40,830 nucleotides of DNA, taken from NCBI GenBank assembly GCA_046583095.1, contig JAYGDB010000015.1:1-40830 (forward strand), in the 5' to 3' direction. Both the position numbers and the translations under genes were made by a program. This document shows positions 26,273 to 33,368 of the stretch, piece by piece. The notes below the pieces were generated by a model, which saw only the letters and a program-made list of their open reading frames with translations, was not told the origin of the DNA and made no database searches. The DNA is from JAJDAN01 sp046583095 (lineage in GTDB: Bacteria > Myxococcota_A > UBA9160 > UBA4427). The stretch's first letter is position 1. Each line of letters starts with the position of its first letter.

Positions 26273-27852
26273 TTCTGTTTCGCCTGACGTGGCTGCTTCT
26301 TCTTCCTGACCCTCGCGCGGGGGAGGATCGCGTTGAGCATCTTCTCGGTGGCGATCACCGCTGCTGCGAGCTGATCCGAATCCACACCGAGGGTCGAGAA
26401 GGTCTCCCGGTCTTTCTTCCGCCAGGTGATCACGGTCTCGACCAGAGCGCCGGTACGCCCGCCGGGCGGGATCCGCGACCGGAAGTCATCGAGACTCGGA
26501 AGCTCCAGCTGGAAGGGCTTCACGGCCTTCCGGATCGCGTTCATGAGCGAGTCGTAGCCGCCGTCGCCCTGGGCTTCGGCCTTCTCGACCTCTCCGCGGT
26601 AGGCGATGGTCACCTCGGCGCGGGGCTGCTCGTCCCCGGAGACGAACACCCGCCAGCCCGTGATGCGTACGAGCTGCTCGGCGGGCGTTTTCAAGACGTC
26701 GGTGATGATGAACGGCAGATCTTCGGCGGAGATGTGGTGTTTCTTGTCGCCGAGCTCGATGATGCGCCGCAGGACGAGATCGCGATCCGGTGCCGGCAGC
26801 TCGATGCCGAGGGCCTCGAGGTTGTGGTCGAGCGATGCCTTGCCGGAGAGCTTGCCGAGTGCGTAGCGACGGGTGCGCCCGAAGCGCGCGGGTAGCAGGC
26901 GGCTCGCGTAGAGATCCCCCTTCGCGTCTCCGTCCGCGTGGATACCGGCCGTCTGGGTGAAGACGTCGCGTCCGATGATCGGCGCGTTCGCGGCTACGTC
27001 CTTGCCGCTGAACGTCGCGACCATCCGAGAGACGGCGAACAGCCGGGACTCGTTGATGCCGGTACGGAACTCGGTGTGATCGTGTAGAGCCGCCACGACC
27101 TCCGCGAGGCAGGTGTTGCCTGCACGCTCGCCCATGCTGTTCACGCTGGTGTGGATGCCGCGTGCGCCGGCCCCCACAGCCGCCAGGCAGTTCGCCGTCG
27201 CCAGGCTGTAGTCATTATGGCCGTGGAACTCGAAGTCGACTGCCGGCCAGGTCTGGGTCATGAGTCCGACGTAGCGGGTCACGCCTTTCGGATCCAGGAT
27301 GCCGAGGGTGTCCGGCAGGTAGACGCGGGCCACGCGAAGTTCTCGCAGTAGCTGCACCATCTGGAATACGTAGTCGAAAGAGTCTCGGACCCCGGACGAC
27401 CAGTCTTCCAGATAGACGTTGACGGTAAGGCGCTTGCGTCGCGCGTAGCGGATCGTCTCCTCGACCCGCTTGCGGTGTTGCTCCGGCGTCATGCCGAGCT
27501 GCTGGATGCAGTGCTTCTCGGAGCCCTTGGTGAGCAGGTTGATCACCTTGCCGCCCGCCTGGGCGATCCAGTCGACAGAGCTTTGGCGGTCCGCGTAGCC
27601 GAGTATCTCGATCCGCTGCAGGACGCGAGCCTTTCGGGCCCAATGGGTGATCTGCGCCGCCGCCTCCGCTTCTCCCTCGGAGACGCGGGTGGACGCGATC
27701 TCGATGCGGTCGACCTCGATGTCGTTGAGCAGCAGCCGGGAAATCTGGAGCTTCTCTTCCGGCGTGTACGAAACGTTCGGGGTCTGCTCGCCGTCACGGA
27801 GCGTCGTGTCCATGACGCTGATCGGGTGGGTGCCTCGGTCGGGCTGGGTCAT
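26269..27852 (-). CDS. cimA: Citramalate synthase, Leptospira CimA type (isopropylmalate-synthase family)
   Basis: Condenses pyruvate with acetyl-CoA to (R)-citramalate, the first step of the threonine-independent isoleucine route. The 527 aa carry the barrel with DTTLRDGEQTPNVSYT (R19, D20), EFHGHNDYSLATAN (metal-binding His pair), NSMGERAGN, and GRDVFTQTAGIHADGDAKG. The C-terminal LeuA-type regulatory domain has QGDGGYDSLMNA, IPPGGRTGALVET and ATEKMLNAIL. These segments match the Leptospira interrogans citramalate synthase, as I recall it, much better than classical LeuA. The Ile codons in its leader (27973-28041) agree with isoleucine rather than leucine control. Isopropylmalate synthase cannot be wholly excluded. 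First gene of an operon with two lipoproteins. Confidence 0.88.
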   Translation of the reverse strand: MTQPDRGTHPISVMDTTLRDGEQTPNVSYTPEEKLQISRLLLNDIEVDRIEIASTRVSEGEAEAAAQITHWARKARVLQRIEILGYADRQSSVDWIAQAGGKVINLLTKGSEKHCIQQLGMTPEQHRKRVEETIRYARRKRLTVNVYLEDWSSGVRDSFDYVFQMVQLLRELRVARVYLPDTLGILDPKGVTRYVGLMTQTWPAVDFEFHGHNDYSLATANCLAAVGAGARGIHTSVNSMGERAGNTCLAEVVAALHDHTEFRTGINESRLFAVSRMVATFSGKDVAANAPIIGRDVFTQTAGIHADGDAKGDLYASRLLPARFGRTRRYALGKLSGKASLDHNLEALGIELPAPDRDLVLRRIIELGDKKHHISAEDLPFIITDVLKTPAEQLVRITGWRVFVSGDEQPRAEVTIAYRGEVEKAEAQGDGGYDSLMNAIRKAVKPFQLELPSLDDFRSRIPPGGRTGALVETVITWRKKDRETFSTLGVDSDQLAAAVIATEKMLNAILPRARVRKKKQPRQAKQK

Positions 27853-27862
27853 CTTCCTCGTT

Positions 27863-27884
27863 CTCCGGGGGCTTCCCCGCGGAG
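27863..27884 (-). promoter_or_regulatory. Hairpin just upstream of the cimA ribosome binding site
   Basis: On the - strand CTCC..GGGG and CCCC..GGAG pair around a short AAG-type loop, 10-30 nt before the cimA ATG. It could limit access to the GAGGAAG site that follows it. Confidence 0.35.
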
Positions 27885-27913
27885 CTCGGATCCAAATCCG
27901 TTTCGGAAGAGCA

Positions 27914-27945
27914 AAGGCCGCAGGGGTTGGGGGTCCCGCAGCCTT
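27914..27945 (-). terminator. Attenuator terminator in the cimA leader
   Basis: On the - strand AAGGCTGCGGG (27945-27935) pairs with the stretch ending CCTGCGGCCTT (27924-27914): 11 bp with two G-U pairs, then UUUGCUCUU-like sequence. It lies between the leader peptide and cimA, 60 nt before the ATG. Confidence 0.6.
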
Positions 27946-27997
27946 CTCGGATCCGCCTGTTCCAGCCGGGTGCTAGGGGCGAGATCCGGGCCGCGGG
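27935..27997 (-). promoter_or_regulatory. Candidate antiterminator helix of the cimA leader
   Basis: CCCGCGGCC (27997-27989), two to three codons after the last Ile codon of the leader peptide, can pair with GGCTGCGGG (27943-27935), the 5' arm of the terminator: 9 bp with one G-U pair. The two helices are mutually exclusive. A ribosome stalled at the Ile codons would leave this arm free; one at the stop codon would tend to mask it. Confidence 0.5.
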
Positions 27998-28041
27998 CCC
28001 GTAATCCCGATAATCCTGCTCGTTTGCTCGAAACACCTCAT
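27973..28041 (-). CDS. Isoleucine-rich leader peptide of cimA
   Basis: A 22-codon open frame ending in TAG. Residues 9-14 are RIIGIT, so three Ile codons (ATT ATC ATT) and a Thr codon fall within five codons; there are no Leu codons. The peptide has no other recognisable feature. It is followed by alternative RNA helices and by the citramalate synthase gene, which supplies an isoleucine precursor. A -10 box TACCCT ends 10 nt before its ATG, so its mRNA would have almost no 5' leader, and no SD is seen. Another frame with a GTG at 28036 is open too, but lacks the amino-acid bias. Confidence 0.6.
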   Translation of the reverse strand: MRCFEQTSRIIGITGPRPGSRP

Positions 28042-28051
28042 GGGGTCGCCG

Positions 28052-28081
28052 AGGGTACCTGAGGCCTCACTGGGCTGTCGA
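28052..28081 (-). promoter_or_regulatory. Promoter of the cimA leader
   Basis: On the - strand TCGACA (28081-28076) matches the -35 consensus at five of six positions. It is 18 nt from TACCCT (28057-28052). Predicted start near 28045, about four bases before the leader-peptide ATG. It overlaps the divergent rluA-like promoter. Confidence 0.55.
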
Positions 28082-28102
28082 GCAAGGGCGGACGGGTACA
28101 AT
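28075..28102 (+). promoter_or_regulatory. Promoter of the RluA-type gene (leaderless)
   Basis: TACAAT (28097-28102) then exactly 6 nt and ATG 28109. A weak -35, CTGTCG (28075-28080), lies 16 nt upstream. No SD. Confidence 0.5.
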
Positions 28103-28108
28103 CGTCCG

Positions 28109-29020
28109 ATGCACAGGATCGCCCTCGGGGGTGCCGATGCCGGCGCCCGGCTCGATCGCTTCCTGGTGGGTGCTCTGGGTGTCTCCCGCTCGCAGGCCCG
28201 CCGGCTGCTGGCCAGCGGCGCCGTCTCGCTGGAAGGCCGGACCCTCGGCTACGGCGACAAGGGCCTGCCGCTCCCGAGTCGAGGGGTGCTCGAGGTCGCG
28301 CCCTTCCGCCTGCCCGGGGAGCAACGCGCGCGGCCGGCCGCGGCCTGCGATGAGCTGGCGAGCGGTCCGGGCTGGCTGGCCATCGACAAACCGGCCGGAC
28401 GCCCCGTGCATCCGCTGGAGGAAGGCGAGACCGATACGGTCCTGAATGCGGTCATCGCCAGCCATCCCGAGATCCAGGGTGTCGGCGAGGGCGGGCTTCG
28501 CAGCGGCGTCCTGCACCGGCTCGACACCGACACGAGCGGTGTCCTGCTGTTGGCTACCGAGGCCGCCCAGTGGAATCGGCTGCGGGAGGCATTCCGCAGG
28601 CATCAGGTGGAGAAGACCTACCGGGCGATCCTGGCGGGACGCTACGAAGGCCCCGAGAAGATGGAGTTCGAACTCGCGGTCGCGCGGCACCGACCCGCCA
28701 AGGTCCGTGTCGTGAACGAGACCCGGCCGCGGGCGTCTCGCGCCTACACGGTTCGCCAGCAGGTCCGGATTCTCGAACACCTGCGAGAAGTCACCCTCGT
28801 CGAGGTTCGAATCGAGACGGGCTTCCTGCATCAGATCCGCGTCACGCTCGCCCACGCAGGCCATGCTGTCGTCGGCGATGCGCTCTACGGGGATGCTCGC
28901 GCGCTGGCCTTCGGCGCGCCGCGCCAGATGCTGCACGCTGCACACATCCGCTTCGAAGAGATCTCGGCCGAGAGCCCGGATCCGGAGGACTTCACTGCCA
29001 TGCTGGAATCCGCGCGATGA
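28109..29020 (+). CDS. RluA-family pseudouridine synthase
   Basis: Isomerises uridine to pseudouridine in rRNA or tRNA. The 303 aa have an N-terminal S4-like RNA-binding domain (LDRFLVGALGVSRSQARRLL), the catalytic motif HRLDTDTSGVLL with D139, and the downstream GFLHQIRVTLAHAGHAVVGDALYG. It belongs to the RluA/RluD group, but the exact uridine target cannot be read off. ATG 28109 is chosen from the TACAAT box and domain start; an earlier in-frame start at 28040 would put the start inside the regulatory region. The stop overlaps the next ATG (ATGA). Confidence 0.9.
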   Translation: MHRIALGGADAGARLDRFLVGALGVSRSQARRLLASGAVSLEGRTLGYGDKGLPLPSRGVLEVAPFRLPGEQRARPAAACDELASGPGWLAIDKPAGRPVHPLEEGETDTVLNAVIASHPEIQGVGEGGLRSGVLHRLDTDTSGVLLLATEAAQWNRLREAFRRHQVEKTYRAILAGRYEGPEKMEFELAVARHRPAKVRVVNETRPRASRAYTVRQQVRILEHLREVTLVEVRIETGFLHQIRVTLAHAGHAVVGDALYGDARALAFGAPRQMLHAAHIRFEEISAESPDPEDFTAMLESAR

Positions 29021-29544
29021 AGGTGCTCATCGTGGTGGCCTCCCAGACCGGTCGCACCGCGAAGCTGGCGGAGGCGGTTGCAGAGGGGGCTCGCGAGGCG
29101 GGCGCCGAGGCCGAGGTGATCCGCGCGGAAGACGCCGGCTCGCAGCACCTCGAATCGGCCGATGCGCTGGTGCTCGGGTCCGGCGTCCACATGGCCGGCA
29201 TGGAGTCGTCGATGCGCGCCTTCTTCGAGCGGGTCTCGTCCATGTGGCTGCAGGGCGAGATGATCGGCAAGGTGGGTGCCGCCTTCGTATCTGCTGGCTC
29301 GGGAGCGCGGGGAGGCGCCGAGCTCACACTGATCTCGCTGTGGGCGAACCTGGCCGAACACGGAATGCTCCTCGTGCCGATGCACAATCGGCTCGACGGC
29401 TTCGCGGCTGCGGGGTGTCACTGGGGTCCGGTCGCCTGGACGAATCCCCGTGCTGGCCAGGCGGGCCCGACGGAGACCCACGTTGCCGCGTGTCGCGCTC
29501 ACGGAAAGTGGGTGGCGGAGTGTACGGCCCGACTGTCCGCCTGA
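29017..29544 (+). CDS. Flavodoxin-family protein (WrbA/NADPH-dependent reductase type)
   Basis: 175 aa. The N-terminus MKVLIVVASQTGRTAKLAEAVAEGA is a flavodoxin-fold FMN phosphate loop (SQTGRT). The middle has the VLGSGVHMAGM loop and the FVSAGSGARGGAELTL segment, as in WrbA-like quinone reductases. No signal peptide. The ATG overlaps the stop of the pseudouridine synthase. A longer upstream open frame runs out of frame through that gene and was not used. Partner and substrate unknown. Confidence 0.85.
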   Translation: MKVLIVVASQTGRTAKLAEAVAEGAREAGAEAEVIRAEDAGSQHLESADALVLGSGVHMAGMESSMRAFFERVSSMWLQGEMIGKVGAAFVSAGSGARGGAELTLISLWANLAEHGMLLVPMHNRLDGFAAAGCHWGPVAWTNPRAGQAGPTETHVAACRAHGKWVAECTARLSA

Positions 29545-29549
29545 GCGGG

Positions 29550-30212
29550 CTAGGGGACCCGAATCAACGTGAGCCCGTCCGAGATCGGGATCATCACGGT
29601 TTCGGCCCGTTCGTCTGCCGCGACGAGATCGTTGAAGGCGCGAATCGCGTTGGTGTTGTCGGCCTGGTTCGAGGCGTCAACGACGCTTCCGCCCCACAGC
29701 ACGTTGTCGACCAGGATCACGCCGCCCGGTCGGATCCGCTCGAGCAGCTCTTCGTAGTAGTCGGGGTACCCGGGCTTGTCGGCGTCGATGAACGCCAAGT
29801 CGAAGCTGCGCTCTTTCGGCAAGCTGCGCAGCGTCTCTAGTGCCGGACCGATTCGGAGATCGATCCGGTCGGCGACGCCCGCCTTTTCCCAGAAGGGCCG
29901 GCCGATACTCGTCCACTCTTCCGAGATGTCGCAGCAGATGAGTTGGCCTTCCGCCGGCAGCCCGCGCGCGATGCACAGGGCCGAGTAGCCGGTGAAGGTT
30001 CCCACCTCGATCGCGCGCTTCGCGCCGATCAACCTGGCGAGCAGGGTCATGAAGGCGCCTTGCTCGGGGGCGATCTGCATGACCGACATGTCGCCGACCC
30101 GCGCGACGGTCTCGTCCGTCAGTTCCTGCAGGATCGCGTCCGGTGGTGTGCCGTGTTCGACCAGATAGCGGTGGAGATCTTCGCTCAAGAAGAAGGACTT
30201 GGGCCCGCTCAC
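29550..30212 (-). CDS. SAM-dependent O-methyltransferase (CCoAOMT family)
   Basis: 220 aa. SAM motif I is AIEVGTFTGYSALCIA; the acidic SAM contact and catalytic region are FDLAFIDADKPGYPDYYEE and VILVDNVLWGG. The family methylates catechol-type hydroxyls, usually with a divalent metal; the substrate is unknown. The GTG start overlaps the TPR gene stop (GTGA). Only 5 nt separate its stop from the flavodoxin-like gene on the other strand. Confidence 0.9.
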   Translation of the reverse strand: MSGPKSFFLSEDLHRYLVEHGTPPDAILQELTDETVARVGDMSVMQIAPEQGAFMTLLARLIGAKRAIEVGTFTGYSALCIARGLPAEGQLICCDISEEWTSIGRPFWEKAGVADRIDLRIGPALETLRSLPKERSFDLAFIDADKPGYPDYYEELLERIRPGGVILVDNVLWGGSVVDASNQADNTNAIRAFNDLVAADERAETVMIPISDGLTLIRVP

Positions 30213-30526
30213 GAGTCCATCTGGAGCCGTGTGGCCATCGCCATGGCGTCCTCGGCTTCGGGGATGAGTCCCTTCTGCTGCAGCAGGCGCGAGAGGTTGG
30301 TGTGGCTGAGCGGGTCCTCCGGCTCGAGTTCGACGAGCCGCTCCGCGGCCTCGATCGCTTCGTCGATGTTGCCCTGCTGGCCGAGCGCCATCGAAAGGCC
30401 GTTCCACGCGATGGCGAGGTTCGCGTCGAGTTCGATGGCACGCCGATAGCCCGCGATGGCTTCCTCCAACTCGCCTTTGGCGAAGCACTGGAAGGCCTCG
30501 CGGTAGACACTTCGAGCTTCAGACAT
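30209..30526 (-). CDS. Small TPR protein
   Basis: 105 aa made almost only of three tetratricopeptide repeats (FAKGELEEAIAGYRRAIELDAN, GQQGNIDEAIEAAERLVELEPE, and a third, LQQKGLIPEAEDAMAMA). Probably a protein-binding adaptor. It overlaps the O-methyltransferase start by 4 nt. Its ATG is 6 nt after a TATACT box with no SD. It diverges from the GNAT gene with only 23 nt between the start codons. Confidence 0.85.
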   Translation of the reverse strand: MSEARSVYREAFQCFAKGELEEAIAGYRRAIELDANLAIAWNGLSMALGQQGNIDEAIEAAERLVELEPEDPLSHTNLSRLLQQKGLIPEAEDAMAMATRLQMDS

Positions 30527-30532
30527 GCCGGA

Positions 30533-30540
30533 AGTATACT
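30533..30540. promoter_or_regulatory. Palindromic AGTATACT: shared -10 for divergent leaderless genes
   Basis: AGTATACT is its own reverse complement, so TATACT occurs on both strands. On the - strand it ends 6 nt before the ATG at 30526. On the + strand it ends 6 nt before the TTG at 30547 and 9 nt before the ATG at 30550. It lies in the 23-nt gap between two start codons. The -35 regions must lie within the opposite coding sequences. Confidence 0.5.
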
Positions 30541-30549
30541 CGTCACTTG

Positions 30550-31587
30550 ATGGAGATCCGAACCCTCGAGGCGCGGGAGCGGGATGCCTGGCTCGATCTG
30601 CTGAACGGCTGGGACCTTCCGGACGGTTGGACGGGGCGCGACTTCTTCAGGCGCTGGATCGAGCTCGATCCCACCTGGCAGGACGAGAACGTTTGGGTGG
30701 CCGAGGACGCTGGACGACTCGTCTCCACGGTCCAGATCTTCCCGCGTGAGCTTCGCGTTCTGAATCACGCGGTTCCCACGGGCGGCATCGGAAGCGTTTT
30801 TACCCGCGAAGAGCATCGGCGCAGAGGTATCGCGGGCACGGTTCTCGACGAAGTCATCGCTTGCATGCGCGAGCGCGGGATGGAGCTCTCACTGCTTTTC
30901 GGCACCCGCTTCGATTTCTACCGGAACCACGGTTGGGAGTCCTGGAAAAACTCGCGAGCCCGGTTGAGTCGTGTCGGGGAGGCGCAACGAGCCGGTGCAG
31001 AAACCCAGGACATCGCGGTGTCGCGCTTCGAGGCCGGTCGCGATCTCGCCGAGGTGAAGGCTCTCCACGCCGAGTACTCACGCTCGCGCAGCGGCACGGT
31101 GATTCGTGACGAGGCCTTGTGGGCGGCGTCCTTCGATCTGGCGGGGAATCCCGAAGAGGAAATGGTGGTAGCCCGGCGCGGCGGTGCACTCGTCGCCTAC
31201 CTCCGACTCACCCGGATGTCCGAGAAGCTGATCGCCACGGAACTCGCCCGGGCCGACGACGTCGAGCCCCTGGCTGCGCTCATCGACGATCAGCTCAGGC
31301 GCCGCGAGCAGGACGTCCTGGCCGCTCCCGCACAGCTGTCCGAGGAGCTGCGCGCGTCGATGTTGTTGCCCTCCTTCGACGACCCGCTCCTCGCGGCCTG
31401 CCTGGAGCGTCGCGGCATTGCTGCCAACAGGGTCGGCGATCCCGAGAACATGCTGCAGTGTCTGGATGCGGAGGCGCTGGCGGCGAGACTGGATGTTTTC
31501 CTGCGCTCGGACGAGACTCCGCTTGAATTCCTGAAACGGGTCCTGCCACCCGAGCGCTTCGTATTCTGGCCGGCGGATCGGTTCTAG
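30550..31587 (+). CDS. GNAT-family N-acetyltransferase, Eis-like
   Basis: 345 aa. The N-terminal half has a GNAT core: acceptor strand VWVAEDAGRLVSTVQIFP, then GGIGSVFTREEHRRRGIAGTVL with the acetyl-CoA pyrophosphate loop (RRRGIAG), then LSLLFGTRFDFYRNHGWE, which resembles Eis-type proteins. The C-terminal half looks like a second, degenerate GNAT-like fold (MVVARRGGALVAYLRLTR). Substrate unknown. ATG 30550 is used; a TTG at 30547 directly before it is an alternative and fits the promoter spacing better. It probably starts an operon with the following phosphoesterase. Confidence 0.82.
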   Translation: MEIRTLEARERDAWLDLLNGWDLPDGWTGRDFFRRWIELDPTWQDENVWVAEDAGRLVSTVQIFPRELRVLNHAVPTGGIGSVFTREEHRRRGIAGTVLDEVIACMRERGMELSLLFGTRFDFYRNHGWESWKNSRARLSRVGEAQRAGAETQDIAVSRFEAGRDLAEVKALHAEYSRSRSGTVIRDEALWAASFDLAGNPEEEMVVARRGGALVAYLRLTRMSEKLIATELARADDVEPLAALIDDQLRRREQDVLAAPAQLSEELRASMLLPSFDDPLLAACLERRGIAANRVGDPENMLQCLDAEALAARLDVFLRSDETPLEFLKRVLPPERFVFWPADRF

Positions 31588-31612
31588 CGAGCGGAAGGAC
31601 AGGACGCGAGAC

Positions 31613-32842
31613 GTGACTACAGCGAACCCCACGACGCCCGCCCGACGTTCCATCCGGCGTGTGCTGATGGCGAACATGTGGCGCAGCCTGGCGGGTTTGC
31701 TGGGCGTGATGCAGGCGCTGGTCGTCCAGTGGCTGGTGGTGGTGGTGTTGGGCAGGGAGGGATTGGGGCTCGCCCCGGGTCTCTGGCTCGGCGCTGTTCT
31801 GGTGATCCTGAACCTCGCCACGGTCCCGGTGCTTCGGCGGGAGAGGCAGCGCGGCGGACGCGGCCGCCAGTGGTCGCGGCTCTACATGGCGACCGGAATC
31901 TCGACGCTGCTCGTGGGCTTCGCGGTGGCTGCGTCCTGGCTCGCAATCTTCCCGCTGACGAGCCTACTCGCTTGGCTCGCTCTCGGGCCCGAGCCGGCCT
32001 TCACGTTGTTTCGCGTGTTGAGCGTACTTCTCGTGGGCAGCGTGGCCTTCGCGGTGGTGTGGGCGTTTACAGGCGGACAGAAGAAGGTGGAACGCACCGT
32101 CGTGCAGATTCCCATCGACGTACTTCACGACGACCACCGCGGGCTGCGACTCGGGCACTTGACGGACCTGCACATCGGAAACGGCCTCGAGGGCGAGGCT
32201 CTCGACGCGATGGTGCGCGACGCGAACGATCTGGAGGTCGATCTGCTTGTGCTCACCGGCGACCTCTTCGACTTCGACCCCGCGTACGTGGAGGACGGCG
32301 CCCGCCGACTCGGCGGCTTGCGCGCACCCCTCGGTGTCTACGCGGTGCTCGGCAACCACGACGCCTACACGGGGACGGATCTGATCGTCGACGCGTTGCG
32401 CGCCCACGCGCCCGGCATTCGGCTGCTGCGCGACGAGTACGTGGCGCTGCCCGTCGAAGGGCCGCCCCTCTACCTCGCGGGCATCGAGGACCCGGGCCGC
32501 GGCTGGAACAGCCGCGACCTCCACCTCGAGTCCTTGGACGAGCTGGCGGCACGTGTCCCGAAAGACGGTCCCGTGCTGCTTCTGGTCCATCGTCCCCAGG
32601 CATTCCCCCAGGCCGCGCGTCTCGGCTTCCCGCTGGTCCTCGCGGGACACACCCACGGGGGTCAGCTCGCTCTGCCGATTCGGAACGGCTCGATCAACCT
32701 GTCCCGCATCATGACGAGCTTCACGCGGGGTCTCTACCAGATGCACGGCTCCACCCTCTACGTGAACCGCGGCATCGGTGTCGCCGGTCCAGCGGTGCGC
32801 TTCAGCTGTGCCAGAGAGATCGCGACAGTGGAACTCGCCTGA
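31613..32842 (+). CDS. Membrane-anchored metallophosphoesterase
   Basis: 409 aa. Four hydrophobic segments (about residues 24-47, 54-73, 92-125 and 132-152) are followed by a calcineurin-like domain: GHLTDLHIG (D185, H187), VLTGDLFD (D217), VLGNHDAY (N248, H249), LLVHRPQ (H326) and LAGHTHGGQ (H346, H348). This resembles YkuE/YaeI-type phosphodiesterases, some of which act on lipid-A precursors. GTG start 25 nt after the GNAT stop with an SD-like GGAAGGA. The stop overlaps the rhodanese ATG (TGATG). Confidence 0.88.
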   Translation: MTTANPTTPARRSIRRVLMANMWRSLAGLLGVMQALVVQWLVVVVLGREGLGLAPGLWLGAVLVILNLATVPVLRRERQRGGRGRQWSRLYMATGISTLLVGFAVAASWLAIFPLTSLLAWLALGPEPAFTLFRVLSVLLVGSVAFAVVWAFTGGQKKVERTVVQIPIDVLHDDHRGLRLGHLTDLHIGNGLEGEALDAMVRDANDLEVDLLVLTGDLFDFDPAYVEDGARRLGGLRAPLGVYAVLGNHDAYTGTDLIVDALRAHAPGIRLLRDEYVALPVEGPPLYLAGIEDPGRGWNSRDLHLESLDELAARVPKDGPVLLLVHRPQAFPQAARLGFPLVLAGHTHGGQLALPIRNGSINLSRIMTSFTRGLYQMHGSTLYVNRGIGVAGPAVRFSCAREIATVELA

Positions 32843-33261
32843 TGCCGGTCCACAAACGAGCTCGGGAACTGGTCGATGCCGCGAATGCGGAGATCGAATC
32901 GATCTCCGCCGTGGATGCCATCGCGCTTCTCGAGCGCGACGACACGACGCTGGTGGATCTGCGCGACATCCGCGAGCGCATCCGGGAAGGCTTCGTTCCC
33001 GGCTCGCTCCACGCGCCTCGGGGCATGCTCGAGTTCTGGGTGGATCCCGACAGCCCCTACCACCGGGACGTCTTCGCGACCGGCAAACGCTTCGTCTTCT
33101 ACTGCGCGAGTGGCTGGCGCTCCGCTCTCGCCACCAAAGCCGTCCAAGAGATGGGGCTCGAGCCCGTATGCCACATCGACGACGGATTCGCGGGCTGGGT
33201 CGAGGCGGGCGGCGCGGTTGCGAAGACGGAAGACGGCCGCGAGCCGAAGCCCGCCTCCTGA
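32842..33261 (+). CDS. Rhodanese-like sulfurtransferase
   Basis: 139 aa single rhodanese domain. The active-site loop is FVFYCASGWRSALATKAVQ with C88. The preceding part (TLVDLRDIRERIREGFVPGSLHAP) is typical. No signal peptide, so cytoplasmic. It starts inside the stop of the phosphoesterase gene (TGATG). Probably moves sulfane sulfur from an unknown donor. Confidence 0.93.
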   Translation: MPVHKRARELVDAANAEIESISAVDAIALLERDDTTLVDLRDIRERIREGFVPGSLHAPRGMLEFWVDPDSPYHRDVFATGKRFVFYCASGWRSALATKAVQEMGLEPVCHIDDGFAGWVEAGGAVAKTEDGREPKPAS

Positions 33262-33368
33262 CCCCGCCGGGCCCCATCGTCCGGCGATCGTTTCGTCGCG
33301 GCAGAAGCGCTCCGGTCGTGCACTCCTAGGCTACGCTCCGAGGCCGTGTCCCGTCCCAGGAGTCTCCG

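Noticed and set aside
28570..29016. N-terminal extension of the flavodoxin-like protein
   Set aside because: Shadow of the pseudouridine synthase; the FMN loop starts at ATG 29017, which overlaps the preceding stop.
33262..33368. Hairpin GCCGG..CCGGC as terminator after the rhodanese gene
   Set aside because: Short stem with no T-run; could be chance in GC-rich sequence. TAGGCT near the end may be a -10 for the SDR gene but is too weak to list.
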